The notes under the pieces: model-generated
What the model was told of the DNA's origin: nothing
The model's input: only the letters and a program-made list of their open reading frames with translations
Databases searched by the model: none
Assembly (NCBI RefSeq): GCF_004027225.2
Contig: NC_044284.2
Span: forward strand, 41,402,420 to 41,466,419
Direction: 5' to 3'
DNA: 64,000 nt
DNA from: Strigops habroptila
Taxonomy: Eukaryota > Chordata > Aves > Psittaciformes > Psittacidae
Program-made: the position numbers and the translations under genes
In this document: positions 62,704 through 64,000 of the stretch, piece after piece
Layout: the number at the start of each line of letters is the position of its first letter
How positions within the stretch are numbered: the stretch's first letter is position 1

Positions 62704-63225
62704 TTCATAGAATCATAGAATAGTAAGGGTTGGAAAGGACCTTAAGATCATATAGTTCCAAGCCCCCTGCCATGGGCAGGGACATCTTGCACTAAACCAT
62801 GTTGCCCAAGGCTCTGTCATCCAACCTGGCCTTGAACACCACCAGGGATGGAGCATCCACGATCTCCCTGGGCAACCCATTCCAGTGCCTCACCACCCTC
62901 ACTGTAAAGAACTTCTTCCTTATATCCAATCTAAACTTCCCCTGTTTAAGTTTGAAGCCATTACCCCTTGTCCTACCACTACAGTCCCTAACGAAGAGTG
63001 CCTCCCCAGCACCCTTATAGACCTCCTTCAGATATTGGAAGGCTGCTATGAGGTCTCCACGCAGTCTTCTCTTCTCCAGGCTGAACAGCCCCAACTCTCT
63101 CAGCCTGTCTTCATACGGGAGGCGCTCCAGCCCTCTTATCACCCTTGTGGCCCTCCTCCAGACTCGCTCCAACAGCTCCATGTCCTTTTTATGTTGAGGA
63201 CAAAAAGTAATGTTAGTTACAATCA
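62704..63225 (-). mobile_element. CR1 LINE 3' fragment with end of reverse-transcriptase ORF
   Basis: Reverse-oriented CR1 of about 520 bases. The 3' end at 62,706 shows the octamer repeat TCATAGAATCATAGAATAG, preceded (in element direction) by the GGTTGGAAAGGACCTTAAGATCA complement. The - strand frame 63,226-62,792 still reads the CR1 ORF2 C-terminus ([36 protein letters not shown]). It is 5'-truncated and cannot be mobile alone. The intact frame suggests a fairly young copy. Confidence 0.95.
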
Positions 63226-64000
63226 CTGCCTAGGAGGGATGGAATTCAATGTGGGGCTTTTTTCCTGCTAAAATAAAAACTATTTCCCTAATATATCTGA
63301 AGTTAGGGCAACTCAAGCGATGGCTTAATAGAATACAATTCCATAAAATCACTCCAGTTAAATGAAAAATGATGCATGTTTTCAAGCAGCACACATCTGA
63401 TGCCTACTGTTGTTAGAAAGTCAAACTACTGATTAGGTAAGTCACTCTAAACTCCTGTAACCATTCTTTTGAGGTATTAGACCAGCTTTGGTCTACTAAT
63501 GGATAAAAATTAAGTATGAGGCAACAGATCTACTAGCTTTAAAATCCTGAGGAATTGAAAGAATGACCATATGCTTTTGTACATGATAGCCCTGTCTGTA
63601 GCATGGGAGCACTGCAAAAAAAGCATCTGAGTGATAACTACACACTACGTCTGAGTGAATAGCTTTTAGAAGACATGAAGTTCAAAGCATACTGCGGAAC
63701 CCTGCAGGAAAATCATGACTATGATTACACACGCTTCTCTATGTCACTGAACACACGGTATGTTCTTTCCACTCTCGGTTTGCCTGGAACATGGGAAGTG
63801 TGCTGCCCAGGCAGCCAGAGTCAAGCCCAAAGTCTCAGGGCAGACAACAAACAACATGAGAAAAGAGGATAAAACTTTCTGAATCAACACTGAATGCTTA
63901 ATGACAGAACTAAAACCTATATTTGGTCCTCATCTTTCTCTAGTTGCTCATTCATTTTGCTCCTCAAATCCTTGATTTTTTGTTAACAGAATTTGAGCAG

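Larger units (their letters stand above)
44352..64000 (-). other. ACBD6: ACBD6 intron (continues beyond window)
   Basis: About 19.6 kb of AT-rich sequence with no coding exon recognised on either strand. It contains a solo LTR (47,259-47,850), CR1 fragments (59,604-59,791 and 62,704-63,225), an A-rich run near 56,156-56,178 and a T run at 57,245-57,264. Elsewhere only short random frames are present. Confidence 0.6.

Noticed and set aside
62792-63226. 145-codon - strand frame as a host gene.
   Set aside because: It is the C-terminal end of the CR1 reverse-transcriptase ORF within a 5'-truncated LINE.
44352-64000. Further ACBD6 exons (first ankyrin repeat, ACB domain).
   Set aside because: Searched the - strand by eye for the expected motifs such as LLHWACDRGH and ADINCQ; none found, so they are taken to lie outside the window.

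Overview
This is a vertebrate chromosomal window and almost certainly a bird. It carries three CR1 retroposon fragments, two of which keep recognisable 3' ends with the octamer typical of avian and reptilian CR1. It also carries a solo LTR of a type I recognise from bird genomes, and its introns are short. No single base pattern identifies the species.

Three genes are supported by spliced protein evidence. QSOX1 (7,078-17,231, + strand, 12 coding exons, 731 codons) and LHX4 (23,370-35,231, + strand, 6 coding exons, 391 codons) are complete. The last two coding exons of ACBD6 (44,351-44,321 and 40,249-40,095, - strand) converge on LHX4, and the rest of ACBD6 lies beyond the right edge. The first ~280 bases look like the 3' end of a + strand transcript. 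By the human 1q25 order CEP350-QSOX1-LHX4-ACBD6, this would be CEP350, but no coding sequence of it is present. The ACBD6 neighbour and the protein details separate this locus from its paralogous block QSOX2-LHX3.

Layout: 1-~280 putative CEP350 3' UTR; ~290-6,300 intergenic DNA with no gene seen; ~6,340-7,380 CpG-rich QSOX1 promoter and first exon; 7.1-17.8 kb QSOX1; 17.8-22.9 kb intergenic, with AT-rich TAAT-containing islands that may be LHX4 regulatory DNA; ~22.9-24.6 kb LHX4 CpG island with a consensus CRE; 23.4-~37.0 kb LHX4; ~37.0-39.6 kb intergenic; 39.6-64.0 kb ACBD6 3' UTR, two exons and long AT-rich introns carrying CR1 copies and the solo LTR. Base composition changes from very GC/CpG-rich (6-36 kb) to AT-rich (beyond ~42 kb).

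The genes are neighbours by ancestry and not a pathway. QSOX1 is a secretory-pathway disulfide-forming flavoenzyme, LHX4 a LIM-homeodomain transcription factor of pituitary and motor-neuron development, and ACBD6 an acyl-CoA-binding ankyrin protein. I found no previously undescribed biological system. The less ordinary features are repeat structures: a G-rich minisatellite filling the intron that splits the LHX4 homeobox, a ~610-base polypyrimidine tract, a perfect 13-bp-arm hairpin, a minisatellite in QSOX1 intron 1, and a solo LTR with an intact 5-bp target duplication.
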